The notes: generated from the letters alone by a model not told the origin. DNA of 32,879 bases from Myxococcales bacterium (GCA_014240065.1 JAAZXR010000046.1:1-32879); one strand, 5' to 3'. Positions 14,750-24,661 are shown, counted from the stretch's first letter. Numbers and translations are program-made.

Positions 14750-16342
14750 TCAAAGACTGACGCCGAGGCGCTTGCAGGTCCGGCGGGCCTTCCCACGCCG
14801 AATGAGCGGCAAGCGACGAAAGGCGCTCTTCGCCTTCGTGACATCCCTCATCCCGCAGGCGGCGATCGTCTCAAGGTACGCCGCCTTGGACCCCCCGTTT
14901 TTCACCGCCCGCGCCAGCCGGTACGCCTTCTTGTAGTTCTTCGCGTCGAACGCGACCTGCGCCTCGCTGAGGCCGCCGCTGCTTTGGGCGCTCGTTGGCG
15001 CGGGAGCGCCGCTCGAAGCTGTCCCGGGGTCTTTCGGCGCGGCCTTCTTTGCCCGCTTCCGAGCGCGCCGCGAGGGTGCCTTGGCAGGCGCCTGTTCCGT
15101 CGTGTCGCCGGTCGTGTCGCCGGTCGTGTCGCCGGTCGTGTCGCCGGTCGTGTCGCCGGTCGTGTCGCCGGTCGTGTCGCCGGTCGTGTCGCCGGTCGTG
15201 TCGCCCGTCGTGCCGGTCGCGTCGCCCGTCGTGCCCGTATCGCCCGTCGCGCCCTCATCCCCCATGGAGCCTCCGGTCCCATCGTCCGGCCCGTCGGCGA
15301 GGAGCCCCGAAGGCGCGTGGAGGCCGGCCGTGGTCGAGGCGACGCCGTCATCAGCGTCCTCGTCGTCCCCGCAAGTCGCCACGCCCATCATGACGACAAC
15401 CGCCACGGCGGCGGCGGCGATGACCGCGGCCTTCAGGCCAGAGCTGCCTCCCTCGGACGCGTCCGTCGAGGTGGTCGTCGGGGCGCCCGCGGTCCCCGTC
15501 AATTCCCCGGCAAGCTCATCCACCAACGAGGCCGAGTCGGCCTCCGGGACCGAGGCTGCGTCGTCCGCTGCGGGGGCATCGGCGCCTCCGCGCGACACGG
15601 CGGCGATGGTTGAATCCGAAATTTCCGCGGCGCGAGTTCCCGCGATGGAGGCGACATGCCCAGGCGACGGCAGCCGCCGCGACCCAGAGGACGACGCGCT
15701 GGCGGAGGATTCCTCCGACCGATCTTCGGACTCCGACTCGGCCGCCGCACGCTGTGGCGCCGACGACTCGGCCGCGTCCGTCGTCGCAGGGTCGTCGCCC
15801 GCGGCGCCGCGCGCGTTCGCGACGCCCTCCGCGTCTTCGGTAGCGTCGGGACCTGGAGCGTCGTCCTCTCGGACGGAGGGGGCCGCAGCCGCGGGCGTGT
15901 CTTTCTCAGGACCGGAGGGGGTCCTGCCCAGATTCAGCGGTGGGAGCCCTAAGCCGCTGCCGCTCGCCAAGAGCGGGCTGGTCGCAGGGGGCGGCGCCTC
16001 GTCGGCGGCCCCGCTCGATGCCGTGTTCTGTGGCGCCGCTGAGGGCGCCGGCGTCGCACCACCACGTCGGCGTCGCGGCGGCGGTGGCCCTTTGGAAGGG
16101 GGGCGCGGCCGCGCGGGTGTCAGGTCCGCGAGCAGCTCGTCGATCTCGAGCAGCTCGACTTCTTCGCCCGAATCCGCGTCCGCATCGTCGCCGCGGATGC
16201 TCGGCGCCTTGTTGGTCTTCACCGCCATCTTCCGCAAGCTGGCCAGACTCCCCTTACTCCCCGCGCTCGAGCTGGCGGACGGGTCTCGCGCCCCCGCGTC
16301 TGCCCGCCCTTTGGGCGGCTCGTTCTCCTCTCCAGTTCCCAC
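14750..16342 (-). CDS. Single-pass low-complexity protein with TTGD repeats and TPR-like C-terminus
   Basis: About 530 residues. The start is uncertain: the GTG at 16342 is taken here, with TTG at 16384 and ATG at 16228 also in frame. A long Ala/Ser/Pro/Asp-rich N-terminal region contains an acidic patch (EEVELLEIDELLADL). A single membrane helix follows near residue 310 (AAVIAAAAVAVVVMMGVA). Then come a Thr-Gly-Asp tandem-repeat linker, a Lys/Arg patch, and a folded end of about 75 residues (LSEAQVAFDAKNYKKAYRLA, then AACGMRDVTKAKSAF) that resembles the short TPR-like tails of myxobacterial signalling proteins. No enzyme domain is seen. It is embedded in the nqr operon between apbE and nqrM, but nothing in its sequence shows a role in Na+-NQR. 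Confidence 0.75.
   Translation of the reverse strand: MGTGEENEPPKGRADAGARDPSASSSAGSKGSLASLRKMAVKTNKAPSIRGDDADADSGEEVELLEIDELLADLTPARPRPPSKGPPPPRRRRGGATPAPSAAPQNTASSGAADEAPPPATSPLLASGSGLGLPPLNLGRTPSGPEKDTPAAAAPSVREDDAPGPDATEDAEGVANARGAAGDDPATTDAAESSAPQRAAAESESEDRSEESSASASSSGSRRLPSPGHVASIAGTRAAEISDSTIAAVSRGGADAPAADDAASVPEADSASLVDELAGELTGTAGAPTTTSTDASEGGSSGLKAAVIAAAAVAVVVMMGVATCGDDEDADDGVASTTAGLHAPSGLLADGPDDGTGGSMGDEGATGDTGTTGDATGTTGDTTGDTTGDTTGDTTGDTTGDTTGDTTGDTTGDTTEQAPAKAPSRRARKRAKKAAPKDPGTASSGAPAPTSAQSSGGLSEAQVAFDAKNYKKAYRLARAVKNGGSKAAYLETIAACGMRDVTKAKSAFRRLPLIRRGKARRTCKRLGVSL
15099..15206 (-). repeat. 12-bp tandem array encoding Thr-Thr-Gly-Asp
   Basis: Nine near-perfect copies of a 12-bp unit (plus strand GTCGTGTCGCCG) give TTGD repeats on the minus strand. 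Degenerate copies (GATGTTGD, GATGDTG) lie on the 15207-15250 side. The low divergence between copies indicates recent expansion by slippage or unequal exchange. The unit is a multiple of three, so length changes alter only the linker. There are no unique spacers, so it is not a CRISPR. Confidence 0.92.
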
Positions 16343-16392
16343 CAGTCGAGCATAGCAAATGCAGCCGAACCGGTGCGCGCCCAAAGCCGCGA

Positions 16393-17493
16393 TCAGTTGG
16401 TCATCGCCGAGAACCCGGGAGACATAATTTCACGAAACGTGTCGCCAGTGCGCACGAGCATCATATAGTCGAGCCCTGCGCGAGACGCGACCGTCTCTGC
16501 GCGCGCCGGCCCCATCACGTTCAGCGCTGTCGCCCACGCGTCGGCCTCCGCGGCGCTCTCCGAGATGACTGTGACCGAGCCAAGCTCATGGGTCACCGGA
16601 GATCCGGTCCTGGGGTCGATGGTGTGCGAGACGGTTGTGCCGTCCAACCGATAGAAGTTGCGATAGTCGCCAGAGGTCGCCATCGCGGCGTCGCGAAGCG
16701 AGACCGCGACCACCGCTTGACGCCGCGCGCCGGCGACGGGGGTCTCAACGCCGATCCTCCAAGGCCCCCCCGAGGGCCCCGCCCCGCGGGCCCGGACCTC
16801 ACCTCCTATCTCGACCATATGCCGGACCGAACCCTCCGACCGAAGAAGCGCAGCGAGCTGATCGACCGCGTATCCCTTGGCGACGGCGGAGAGGTCGAGC
16901 TCCATCCCGTCGCGCAGCCAGCGAGCGGCGAGGTCCGACGGATGAAGCTCCAGGTGCTCGAACCCTACTCTCCCGGCGAGCGCATGGACGTCGGGCGCGC
17001 TCCGCGGCCGCGCGTCGGGTCCAAAGCCCCAGGCCCGCACCAGCTCACCCACAGTCGGATCGAAGGCGCCCTCACTGCGCCGGTGGACCCCCTTGGAGAT
17101 CGAGAGCACCTCATGAAGCTCCCGCGGCACCGACACCCACTCGCCGCTCGGCGCTCGATTGAGCCCCATCAGCGCTGAATCGTCTCGATAGGTCGAGAGC
17201 GCTTGATCCAGCGCCTGCAAGCGCGCGTCCAATCGCTGTGAGAGGCCCTTCGGATCCGGGTGCTCCCCGACGACCTTGACGGTCCATGTGGTCCCGAATA
17301 TCGCCCCGCTCACGCTGGTGAGGTCACGGGCCGCGCTCACCTCCTGCGCAGGGTGAGCAGCTCGGTCCGCGAGCTCGGCGACTTGAGGCGCGCGCCACCA
17401 AAGGACCAACCCCGCGACACCGCCAAGAACGGTCCACCCGAGCAGCCTGCGCGCCGACCCGATCCCGCGCGAGGGATCCTCATGAGGATCCAG
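16393..17493 (-). CDS. apbE: ApbE, FAD:protein FMN transferase
   Basis: ApbE attaches FMN from FAD to a Thr in [S/T]GAT-type motifs, here expected in NqrB and NqrC. Family motifs are GTTWTVKV, GAFDPTVGELVRAWGF, ELDLSAVAKGYAVD, MATSGDYRNF, TIDPRTGSP and, near the end, EADAWATALNVMG. The first canonical start is a TTG at 17409, but it cuts through a hydrophobic N-terminal anchor (RRLLGWTVLGGVAGLVLWW). Reading in frame further upstream, a CTG at 17493 lies one base past the nqrF stop and has GGAGG 5 nt before it. I adopt it, giving 366 residues with an intact membrane anchor. The family is sure and the start is an inference. Confidence 0.88.
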   Translation of the reverse strand: MDPHEDPSRGIGSARRLLGWTVLGGVAGLVLWWRAPQVAELADRAAHPAQEVSAARDLTSVSGAIFGTTWTVKVVGEHPDPKGLSQRLDARLQALDQALSTYRDDSALMGLNRAPSGEWVSVPRELHEVLSISKGVHRRSEGAFDPTVGELVRAWGFGPDARPRSAPDVHALAGRVGFEHLELHPSDLAARWLRDGMELDLSAVAKGYAVDQLAALLRSEGSVRHMVEIGGEVRARGAGPSGGPWRIGVETPVAGARRQAVVAVSLRDAAMATSGDYRNFYRLDGTTVSHTIDPRTGSPVTHELGSVTVISESAAEADAWATALNVMGPARAETVASRAGLDYMMLVRTGDTFREIMSPGFSAMTN

Positions 17494-17494
17494 A

Positions 17495-18772
17495 TCAGCC
17501 TCCGAAGTCGTCGAACATCACGTTCTCGGGCTCGACGCCGAGGTCGATGGCCATCTTGATGACGGCCTCGTTCATCATCGGCGGCCCACAGATGTAGAAC
17601 TCGATATCTTCTGGCGCCTCGTGCTTCGTCAAGTAGTTGTCGAGCACGACCTGGTGAATGAAGCCCGTATATCCCTCCCAGTTGTCCTCCGGGAGCGGGG
17701 CGGAGAGCGCGAGGTGCCACTCAAAGTTCTCGTTCTCGCTGGCGATGGCGTCGAAGTGATCGATGTAGAACGCCTCACGAAGTGAGCGCGCGCCGTACCA
17801 GAAGCTGATCTTTCGATCCGTGTGGACGCGTCGAAACTGGTCGAAGATGTGCGAGCGCATGGGCGCCATCCCAGCGCCGCCGCCGATGAAGCACATCTCG
17901 CTGTCAGACTCACGCGCGAAGAACTCCCCATAGGGACCGGAGATCGTGACGGGGTCTCCGGGCTTGAGGCTGAAGATGAACGACGACATGATCCCTGCCG
18001 GGAGGTCGTCGCGGCCGGGCGGCGGAGACGCCACCCGCACATTCAACATGATGATGCCGTGCTCCTCCGGGTAGTTCGCCATGGAGTAGGCGCGGGTCAC
18101 CCCCTCGTCCACTTTGGACTCGTAGCGCCACACGTCGAAGCGATCCCAGTCGGGGCGGTACTCCTCCTCGATGTCGAAGTCCTTGTACTGGATGTGATGC
18201 GGTGGGCACTCGATTTGAATATAGCCGCCGGCGCGGAACGGGACCGCCTCGCCCTCTGGGAGATCCAAAATGAGCTCCTTGATAAAGGTCGCCACGTTGT
18301 GATTGCTGCGCACCGAGCACTGCCACTTGCGGACGTCGAAGACCTCGGGGTCGAGCTCGATCGCCATGTCCGACTTCACCTTCACCTGACATGAGAGGCG
18401 CACGCCTTCGCGCGCCTCGCCCCGGGAAATCCACCCCTCTTCCGTGGGGAGCATCGCGCCGCCCCCCTCTTGGATCTTCACCTTGCACACGCCGCAGCTC
18501 CCCTTCCCACCGCACGCGGACGGGATGAAGATTTTGTTGTCGGACAGGGTGTTGAGGAGGGTCGAGCCAGCGTTGGTTTTGAGCGCCTTGTCAGGGTCGT
18601 CATTCACCATGATGACCACGCGCTCGCTGCTGACGAGCCGGCTGCGCGCGAGGGCCAAAATGCCAACCAAAACCAGCACGATGGCGATGAAGAAGGCGAC
18701 CCCGAGCCCGATGAGCTGGAATTCGGCCTTGGTGAGCGGCGCTTGGGTGGCTGCGAGAAAAAGATCCATCAT
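17495..18772 (-). CDS. nqrF: Na+-NQR subunit F (NADH dehydrogenase)
   Basis: 425 residues. An N-terminal helix ([20 protein letters not shown]) is followed by a 2Fe-2S ferredoxin domain with C87, C93, C96 and C128 ([12 protein letters not shown], then LSCQV). Next come a FAD-binding barrel ([11 protein letters not shown]) and an NADH-binding domain ([13 protein letters not shown], then [12 protein letters not shown]). It accepts hydride from NADH and passes electrons via FAD and 2Fe-2S into the membrane subunits. Length and domain order match the family. AGGAGAG lies about 10 nt before the ATG; the second ATG is one codon later. It follows nqrE by 15 bp. Confidence 0.97.
   Translation of the reverse strand: MMDLFLAATQAPLTKAEFQLIGLGVAFFIAIVLVLVGILALARSRLVSSERVVIMVNDDPDKALKTNAGSTLLNTLSDNKIFIPSACGGKGSCGVCKVKIQEGGGAMLPTEEGWISRGEAREGVRLSCQVKVKSDMAIELDPEVFDVRKWQCSVRSNHNVATFIKELILDLPEGEAVPFRAGGYIQIECPPHHIQYKDFDIEEEYRPDWDRFDVWRYESKVDEGVTRAYSMANYPEEHGIIMLNVRVASPPPGRDDLPAGIMSSFIFSLKPGDPVTISGPYGEFFARESDSEMCFIGGGAGMAPMRSHIFDQFRRVHTDRKISFWYGARSLREAFYIDHFDAIASENENFEWHLALSAPLPEDNWEGYTGFIHQVVLDNYLTKHEAPEDIEFYICGPPMMNEAVIKMAIDLGVEPENVMFDDFGG
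17499..17503 (-). promoter_or_regulatory. Ribosome-binding site that decides the apbE start
   Basis: GGAGG on the minus strand lies within the last codons of nqrF and 5 nt before the CTG at 17493-17491. It is the only strong Shine-Dalgarno sequence before the apbE domain. It implies translational coupling to nqrF and supports CTG initiation over the TTG at 17409, which has no well-spaced site. Confidence 0.5.
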
Positions 18773-18787
18773 TGTTTCATTGCTCTC

Positions 18788-19399
18788 CTAGAGTTGAATC
18801 CCGGCGAACGCTTGAAATCCGAGCGCCATCAGTCCGGTGACGATGAAGGTGATGCCGAGGCCTCGGAGACCCGCTGGAACATCGGAATAGCGCATCTTCT
18901 CGCGAATGGCCGCGAGCGCGACCACCGCCAGCATGAATCCCAGACCAGAGCCGAACCCAAAGACGAGGCTCTCTCCGATATTGTAATCGCGCTCCACCAT
19001 GAACAGCGACGAGCCCAAGATCGCGCAGTTGACGGCGATCAACGGCAAGAACACCCCGAGCGCCGCGTGCAGCGCCGGGAGGAACTTGTCCAGCGTCATC
19101 TCCACGATCTGCACCGCGGCAGCGATGGTCCCGATGAACACGAGAAAGTTCAGGAACGAGAGGTTGGTCTCGGGCATGCCCGCCCACGTCAGCGCCCCCT
19201 CGCGGAGCGCGTAGTGGTAGATGAGCGCGTTCATCGGGCACGTCACGGTCAACACGAAGACGACCGCGGCGCCGAGGCCGATGGCGGTCTCCACTTTCTT
19301 GGAGACCGCGAGGAACGAACACATCCCGAGGAAGAAGGCGAGCGCCATGTTCTCGACGAACGTGGCCTTGGTCAGGAGGCTTAGATAATGCTCAAGCAT
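18788..19399 (-). CDS. nqrE: Na+-NQR subunit E
   Basis: 203 residues, six membrane helices, full length. Family features include [20 protein letters not shown] and the conserved Cys-containing half-helices (LGMCSFL and [13 protein letters not shown]). Together with NqrD it holds the intramembrane iron centre, by Cys ligands, that carries electrons across the membrane between NqrF and NqrC. It starts 4 bp after the nqrD stop. Confidence 0.96.
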   Translation of the reverse strand: MLEHYLSLLTKATFVENMALAFFLGMCSFLAVSKKVETAIGLGAAVVFVLTVTCPMNALIYHYALREGALTWAGMPETNLSFLNFLVFIGTIAAAVQIVEMTLDKFLPALHAALGVFLPLIAVNCAILGSSLFMVERDYNIGESLVFGFGSGLGFMLAVVALAAIREKMRYSDVPAGLRGLGITFIVTGLMALGFQAFAGIQL

Positions 19400-19403
19400 G
19401 GTC

Positions 19404-20030
19404 TTACTCCGATTCCACCAGTTCTGGCTTCATGGTTCGGATCACCCAGATGGCGAGTCCGATGAGGAAAAATGCGGCCGGTGACAGCACCATCAAGCCG
19501 TTGGCGGGGTACCAGCCGCCGTCGCGTACGAGCGGGAGGATCGTCACGCCCATGAGCTGCCCAGCCCCGAACAGCTCGCGGACGGCGCCCACAATGACGA
19601 GCAGCAGGCTGTAGCCGAGACCGTTGCCCACGCCGTCGAGCAGGCTCGCCAGCGGCGGGTTCGCCATGGCGTAGGCCTCCGCGCGGCCCATGACGATGCA
19701 GTTGGTGATGATGAGCCCCACGAACACCGACAGCTGCTTGCTCACATCGAAGACGTAGGCCTTGAGCACCTGATCCGTGATGATGACCAGCGACGCGATG
19801 ATCGTCAGCTGGACGATGATCCGAATGCTCGACGGGATGTAGTTGCGGATCGTGCTCACGGCGAGGTTGGACAAGCTGACCACCACGATCACCGCCAACG
19901 ACATGACCAGCGCCGTCTCGAGCTTCGTCGTCACCGCGAGCGCGGAGCAGATGCCGAGCACCTGCACGGCGATCGGGTTGTTGTTGAGCAGCGGATCGAT
20001 GACCGCCTCACGATTTTGTTTCGAGCTCAT
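19404..20030 (-). CDS. nqrD: Na+-NQR subunit D
   Basis: 208 residues from the ATG at 20030 ([19 protein letters not shown]); the upstream 40 codons of the open frame overlap nqrC and are not NqrD-like. Six hydrophobic helices. [18 protein letters not shown] and [15 protein letters not shown] are characteristic. ITNCIVMG supplies the second conserved Cys for the NqrD/E iron site. It lies 1 bp after the nqrC stop. Confidence 0.96.
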   Translation of the reverse strand: MSSKQNREAVIDPLLNNNPIAVQVLGICSALAVTTKLETALVMSLAVIVVVSLSNLAVSTIRNYIPSSIRIIVQLTIIASLVIITDQVLKAYVFDVSKQLSVFVGLIITNCIVMGRAEAYAMANPPLASLLDGVGNGLGYSLLLVIVGAVRELFGAGQLMGVTILPLVRDGGWYPANGLMVLSPAAFFLIGLAIWVIRTMKPELVESE

Positions 20031-20031
20031 C

Positions 20032-20820
20032 TTACGCGCCCCCCTGTGCCGTAAAGCGATCGAGGTAGGGTTTGAACCCGTCGTCGCCCATCCAGAATTG
20101 AACGAGGTAGCTGACCCCGCGACTCGTAATCGTGGCGCCGGAGAGGCCATCCACGCGGAATGGATCGGAAGACGCGCTGCCTGCCGGCCCCTTGATCACC
20201 GAGATCTTAGGCTGACCATCTTCTCCGTAGACCTTGCGGCCCTTCCAGCTGCTCCGCCAGCGCGGATTGTCGACCTCGCCGCCCAATCCTGGGGTCTCCG
20301 CGTGCTCGTAGAACACGATGCCAGACACCGTCTGCGCGTCTGACTCCACGGCCAAGAAGCCGTACAGCGTCGACCACAGCCCCTTGCCGTGCATCGGCAA
20401 GATGAGGTTGTCCACCGCGCCGTCGCGCATCACGTGATAGACCAGCGCATGGTTCGGGATCCGCAGCACCTTCGCGGGATTCCCCGCCGGCGCCGCCACG
20501 CTCGTCGCGGGGTCGATCGCGGCTCTCCGCATGTCGTAGGTCGCGGGGTCGACATCGTCGACGTATTCGCCCGTGTCGAGGTTGATCACCTTGGTGACGA
20601 TATTCTCTTCGAAGCGCTCCGCGACGACGTCTGGCCCGAGGTCCTCGCCTGCGCGGATCAGCCCGGCCACGGAGAGGACCTTCTTTTGTCGGTCTACGAT
20701 CTTGTTCGCGTCTTGCTTGGGCTTGAGCGCGACCGCCGACGACGCCACGAAGATCGAGCACACCAGGCAGACCGCCCCGGCGAAGAAGAACATATACGAG
20801 GTACTGTTTCGATCAGCCAT
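20032..20820 (-). CDS. nqrC: Na+-NQR subunit C (covalent FMN)
   Basis: 262 residues from the ATG at 20820 ([11 protein letters not shown]); the longer frame adds 11 codons inside nqrB. One N-terminal membrane anchor ([15 protein letters not shown]) is followed by a periplasmic FMN-binding domain. The flavinylation motif is S227-G-A-T230 ([11 protein letters not shown]), where ApbE attaches FMN through a phosphoester to Thr230. TPGLGGE is the other family signature. The start overlaps the end of nqrB by 8 bp. Confidence 0.96.
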   Translation of the reverse strand: MADRNSTSYMFFFAGAVCLVCSIFVASSAVALKPKQDANKIVDRQKKVLSVAGLIRAGEDLGPDVVAERFEENIVTKVINLDTGEYVDDVDPATYDMRRAAIDPATSVAAPAGNPAKVLRIPNHALVYHVMRDGAVDNLILPMHGKGLWSTLYGFLAVESDAQTVSGIVFYEHAETPGLGGEVDNPRWRSSWKGRKVYGEDGQPKISVIKGPAGSASSDPFRVDGLSGATITSRGVSYLVQFWMGDDGFKPYLDRFTAQGGA

Positions 20821-22039
20821 AACGAGCCTTTCGTCGCTTGATGTTGGCCTCAACGACGAAGTGGTCGATGAGCGGTGCGAACATATTCATGAACAAGATG
20901 GCGAGCATCATGCCCTCGGGATACGCGGGGTTTACGACGCGCACGAGCACGACCATCACGCCGATTCCGAAGCCATAAATCCACTTGCCGATGGACGTGA
21001 AGGCCGAGGTGACCGGGTCGGTCGCCATGAACGCGGCGCCGAACGCCCACCCGCCGAGCACGAAGTGCCAGTGGGCCTGCACCGAGAACATCGGGTTGGT
21101 GTCGGAGCCGATGAGGTTGAGCAACGTCGCCATGAGCGCCGTGCCGATCACCGTCCCGATCATCGTCTGGTACGCCCCGATGCGCATGACCACGAGCACC
21201 ACAGCCCCGACGATCGCGAGCAGCGCGGAGGTCTCGCCCACCGATCCCGGGATGAAGCCGACGAACGCGTCCATCCACAAGCCGGGCTCCGCCGCGAGCA
21301 CGTCTTGGCCGCCCTCGGCGGCGCGCGCGAGCCAGGTCGCCCCCGACCAGCCGTCGACCGCCGGGGTCGACGTGGCCGCGGTCCACACCTTGTCTCCGCT
21401 GATCTCCGCGGGGTAGGCGAAAAACAGGAAGGCGCGGCCCATGAGCGCGACATTGAAGATGTTCATGCCGGTCCCGCCGAAGATCTCCTTCGCGAGCACC
21501 ACACCGAAGGCGATGCCCAGCGCGACCTGCCACAGCGGGATCGTGGGCGGCACGATGAGCGCGAACAAGAACCATGTCACGAGGAAGCCCTCGTTGATCT
21601 CGTGTCCGCGAACGAGGGAGAAGATGAGCTCGATGTGGCCGCCGACGAGCCCCGTCACGATCAATATCGGGAGGAAATACACCGCCCCATGGATCGTGCA
21701 CGTGAGGATATTCGTGGCGTCGTAGCCGAACCCGAGCGCCTCGTACACCGCGGTCTGCCATCCGTCCCACGGGAGGGCGCCGTGGCCCACGGCCAGCGCC
21801 GCCTGGTAGCCCGTGTTGTACATGCCCCACAAAAGGCACGGCATCAGCGCGAAGACCACGGTGATCATCATGCGCTTGAGATCGATGCCATCGCGCACAT
21901 GGGAGGCCCCGCTCGTCACGTCTGGGGGGGTGTACAGGATGGTGTCTGGCGCCTCGTAGAGCGCGTGCAAGGGCGCATACTTCTCGCCCTTATTAAACTT
22001 CTCACCGATTTTATCGAGTGCTGTTCGCAGGAGATCCAT
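20813..22039 (-). CDS. nqrB: Na+-NQR subunit B (covalent FMN, riboflavin, quinone site)
   Basis: 408 residues from the ATG at 22039 ([15 protein letters not shown]), which overlaps the nqrA stop as TGATG. It is the main sodium-channel and ubiquinone-reducing subunit, with about ten membrane helices. The FMN attachment motif is S232-G-A-T235 ([10 protein letters not shown]). Other conserved blocks are [20 protein letters not shown] and [18 protein letters not shown]. The length is typical. Confidence 0.97.
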   Translation of the reverse strand: MDLLRTALDKIGEKFNKGEKYAPLHALYEAPDTILYTPPDVTSGASHVRDGIDLKRMMITVVFALMPCLLWGMYNTGYQAALAVGHGALPWDGWQTAVYEALGFGYDATNILTCTIHGAVYFLPILIVTGLVGGHIELIFSLVRGHEINEGFLVTWFLFALIVPPTIPLWQVALGIAFGVVLAKEIFGGTGMNIFNVALMGRAFLFFAYPAEISGDKVWTAATSTPAVDGWSGATWLARAAEGGQDVLAAEPGLWMDAFVGFIPGSVGETSALLAIVGAVVLVVMRIGAYQTMIGTVIGTALMATLLNLIGSDTNPMFSVQAHWHFVLGGWAFGAAFMATDPVTSAFTSIGKWIYGFGIGVMVVLVRVVNPAYPEGMMLAILFMNMFAPLIDHFVVEANIKRRKARYG

Positions 22040-23421
22040 CAGCCTTCCTTCCAAATGAGGTCCAGGTTGCGCCGCAGTACGTGCGCGTAGTCATGCTTGC
22101 CAGGGCACACAAAGGTACAAAGGGCGAGGTCTTCTTCATCAAGTTCCAAGAGCCCGAGCCTCTCCGCGCGCTCCACGTCGTCGACCAACAAGGCCCGGAG
22201 GAGGAAGGTGGGCAGGATGTCGAAGGGAAACACCCGCTCGTACATCCCGATCGGCACCATCGCCCGAGGCGACCCATTGGTCGTGGTGGTCATGTCAAAC
22301 TTCTTGCGCGCGTTGAGCTGCGACACGAAGATGCCGGAGGTCGAGAACTTCTCCGCCCCCGGGGACAGCCAGCCAAACAAGAACCGCTCACGACCCTCTC
22401 GCAGCACCGACACTTGATTGTGGTGGTTCCCGAGAAACCCGACCTCCGGCGCCGAGGAGTGGAAGCCAGACAGCACAGATCCCGAGATGAGGCGGGCCTC
22501 CCCGTCCGCGAGCTCGCCAGACGTCAGGTCGTAGAGGTTCGCGCCCGCGCGGGTCTTGAGCAGACGCGGACGTCGGACCATCGGCCCGCACAGCGCCACC
22601 ACGCGGGTGTGGTCGATCCGCCCCGTGCGCACGAGGACGCCGATCGACAGCACCTGCTGGTAGTTCAAGTGCCACACTGAGCGAGTCCGGCTCACGGGCA
22701 TCAGCGTGTGAATGTGAAGGCCGACGGTCCCGGACGGGTGCGGCCCCGAGAAGTCCTCGACGACGACGTTGTCTCCGCCGCTCGCCTCGACGCGGGCGCC
22801 TTGGCGGCGACACACAAACAGCTTCCCGTCGGTGAGCTTGCTGAGCGCCGTGACGCCAGCCTCGAAGTCTTCTTGGCGGCCTGCGAGCACCACCGTCGGG
22901 TCGGCTGCGAGCGGGTTCGTGTCCATCGCGTTGACGAAGATGGCCGCCGGCGCGGCGGCGGCGATGGCCGGCGTGCGTGAGTGGGGACGCGCGCGCAGGC
23001 AGGTCCACAGGCCCGACTCGTTGAGCAGCGCCCGGACCTGGGCCGCGGTCATCGAGGCAGCGGCCGCGCCGTTGAAGGACTCAAGCTCGACTTGCTCCTC
23101 CATGCGCGCCTCGTTGTTTTGCTCGGCTTCGCTGAGCTCGATCACCACGGATTGGAGCGCCCGGTACTCGCCGCGATTGACCGCGCTGACGCGACCAGCG
23201 GCGGGGCTCGTGTGTCGCACGCCGTCGGCCTTGCGGTCCTCGAACAGCAGCTGCCCGCGCTTCACCTCGTCGCCGACCCTCACGGCCATACGTGGTTTCA
23301 TCCCCACGAAGTCCATGGCGACGACCGCCACGTGCGTGCCGCTCGCGACCGCCGAGACCTGCTGTTGCGGCGCGCCGGTGATGGGTAGATCGAGTCCTTG
23401 TTTCGTAGTGTGATGCCCCAT
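22039..23421 (-). CDS. nqrA: Na+-NQR subunit A
   Basis: 460 residues, soluble, RnfC-like fold. It begins with the typical [10 protein letters not shown] and continues with [20 protein letters not shown] and the barrel-sandwich strand [16 protein letters not shown]. The C-terminal part includes [15 protein letters not shown] and [15 protein letters not shown]. It is the first gene of the operon and is preceded by a 241-bp divergent intergenic region. It docks on the cytoplasmic face of NqrB and has been linked to quinone binding. Confidence 0.96.
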   Translation of the reverse strand: MGHHTTKQGLDLPITGAPQQQVSAVASGTHVAVVAMDFVGMKPRMAVRVGDEVKRGQLLFEDRKADGVRHTSPAAGRVSAVNRGEYRALQSVVIELSEAEQNNEARMEEQVELESFNGAAAASMTAAQVRALLNESGLWTCLRARPHSRTPAIAAAAPAAIFVNAMDTNPLAADPTVVLAGRQEDFEAGVTALSKLTDGKLFVCRRQGARVEASGGDNVVVEDFSGPHPSGTVGLHIHTLMPVSRTRSVWHLNYQQVLSIGVLVRTGRIDHTRVVALCGPMVRRPRLLKTRAGANLYDLTSGELADGEARLISGSVLSGFHSSAPEVGFLGNHHNQVSVLREGRERFLFGWLSPGAEKFSTSGIFVSQLNARKKFDMTTTTNGSPRAMVPIGMYERVFPFDILPTFLLRALLVDDVERAERLGLLELDEEDLALCTFVCPGKHDYAHVLRRNLDLIWKEG

Positions 23422-23662
23422 GAAGTTGCTGCGTCTCCGATAGAGGGATGGTCGTGGTCAATACGCGCCCGAGGCCCCGCTTGGCGCTCGCGGCGCTCGG
23501 TGCGCTCGCACGAACGAGACGTCCTCGTTCCGCCCGCCGTTTACCACCGTTCATGTGCAGGAATCCATCACTCAAACCGTGATTTGAGCGCGGCGCCGGG
23601 CATCACGCCGGGCGGCCGGATCCTGTCCCCGCTTCCCCGCCATCGGTGGTACAGATTCTGCC
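23422..23662. other. Divergent regulatory region between nqrA and the dehydratase-like gene
   Basis: 241 bp with no gene. It contains GAACGAG-5 nt-CTCGTTC (23512-23530), a 7-bp inverted repeat. It also contains a nested pair of inverted repeats, ATCAC/GTGAT (23567-23583) and CTCAAA/TTTGAG (23571-23588). Either could be a regulator site for the nqr operon. For nqrA itself TTGACC and TATCGG are present but only 13 nt apart, so I do not call a promoter. Confidence 0.35.
23646..23655 (+). promoter_or_regulatory. Extended -10-like element (GTGGTACAGA)
   Basis: This shares eight leading bases with the GTGGTACAAC elements at 8745 and 28376 (minus). It ends 7 nt before the GTG start at 23663, which has no ribosome-binding site, so the mRNA could be leaderless. 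Confidence 0.35.
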
Positions 23663-24661
23663 GTGAGCGCCGCCTCAGATCCTCCCTCGCTGGATGACAT
23701 CCGTTCGTGTCGCGAACGATTTGCGGACCGGGTCAAAACCACGCCCATGTGGCGGTGGTCCGGGCCCGGCGTCGACGAACGCCGCGGAACAGCCGACATC
23801 CACCTGAAGCTCGAGCTGTTCCAATTCGGGGGTTCTTTCAAGCCTAGGGGCGCTTTGAGCGTCATGGAGGAGATGAGCCCCGCGGCCCTCGCGCGAGGTG
23901 TCGCCGCCATCAGCGCGGGCAACCACGCCATCGCGACCGCCTACGCCGCCCGCGGCCTCGCGAGCCACGCCACGGTGGTGATGCCCAAAAACGCCAACCG
24001 CGCGCGGGTTGACGCCTGCCGCCGGCTCGGCGCGACCGTCCAGCTTACGGACGATATCGCGCGTGCCTTCGTGGAGGTCGAAGAACTCTGCGCCCGGGAA
24101 GGTCGCACCTTCGTCCATCCGTTCGAGGGGCATCTCACGGCGCGGGGTACTGGCACCTTGGGGCTTGAGATCTTGTCGCAGCTCCCCGACCTCGACGCCG
24201 TGGTGGTACCCATCGGCGGGGGAGGACTTTGCGCCGGGGTCGCGGCCGCCGTGAAGCAAGCGGCACCGCGGGTGCGCGTGTTCGGGGTCGAACCCGTGGG
24301 CGCGGACACCATGCACCGGAGCTTCGCCTCGGGACAGCCGGAATCCATCGACAAGGTGCGCACCATCGCCGACAGCCTCGGCGCTCCCCACGCCGCGCCC
24401 TATTCGATGGGCCTGTGCCGGCGCTTCGTGGACGACCTGGTGTTGATCGACGACGACATGATTCGCGACGCCATGCGGATCTTGTTCGTCCACGCGCGGT
24501 TGGCGGTGGAGCCCGCCGGGGCCGCCGCGACGGCCGCCGTGCTCGGGCCGCTGCGTGATCGGCTCCAAGGCAAGCGCGTCGTGAGCATCGTGTGCGGCTC
24601 GAATATGGATCCCGCGACCTTCGAGGCCTATCTTTGTGGCGCCGGCCCCACCACCGAGTAG
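23663..24661 (+). CDS. PLP-dependent threonine/serine dehydratase-like enzyme
   Basis: 332 residues of fold-type II. The PLP lysine is K60 in GGSFKPRGA, the phosphate-binding glycine loop is PIGGGGLCAG at about 182-191, and there is SAGNHAIATAYAA and a late VCGSNMD. This combination fits threonine ammonia-lyase or serine racemase-type enzymes. There is no C-terminal ACT regulatory domain, so it resembles the catabolic or racemase-like class rather than feedback-regulated IlvA. The exact substrate is not certain. GTG start, no ribosome site. It is followed by the Clp-like gene after 82 bp. Confidence 0.82.
   Translation: MSAASDPPSLDDIRSCRERFADRVKTTPMWRWSGPGVDERRGTADIHLKLELFQFGGSFKPRGALSVMEEMSPAALARGVAAISAGNHAIATAYAARGLASHATVVMPKNANRARVDACRRLGATVQLTDDIARAFVEVEELCAREGRTFVHPFEGHLTARGTGTLGLEILSQLPDLDAVVVPIGGGGLCAGVAAAVKQAAPRVRVFGVEPVGADTMHRSFASGQPESIDKVRTIADSLGAPHAAPYSMGLCRRFVDDLVLIDDDMIRDAMRILFVHARLAVEPAGAAATAAVLGPLRDRLQGKRVVSIVCGSNMDPATFEAYLCGAGPTTE

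Noticed and set aside
15099-15206. CRISPR array
   Set aside because: Units are directly adjacent 12-mers with no spacers and are in frame in a coding gene.
15081-16355. Rightward 424-codon open frame
   Set aside because: It is antisense to the low-complexity membrane protein gene and is a Ser/Pro/Ala shadow of a repeat-rich, GC-biased sequence, with no domain.
20573-22090. Rightward 505-codon open frame
   Set aside because: Antisense to nqrC and nqrB; the product is Arg/His/Asp-rich with no fold.
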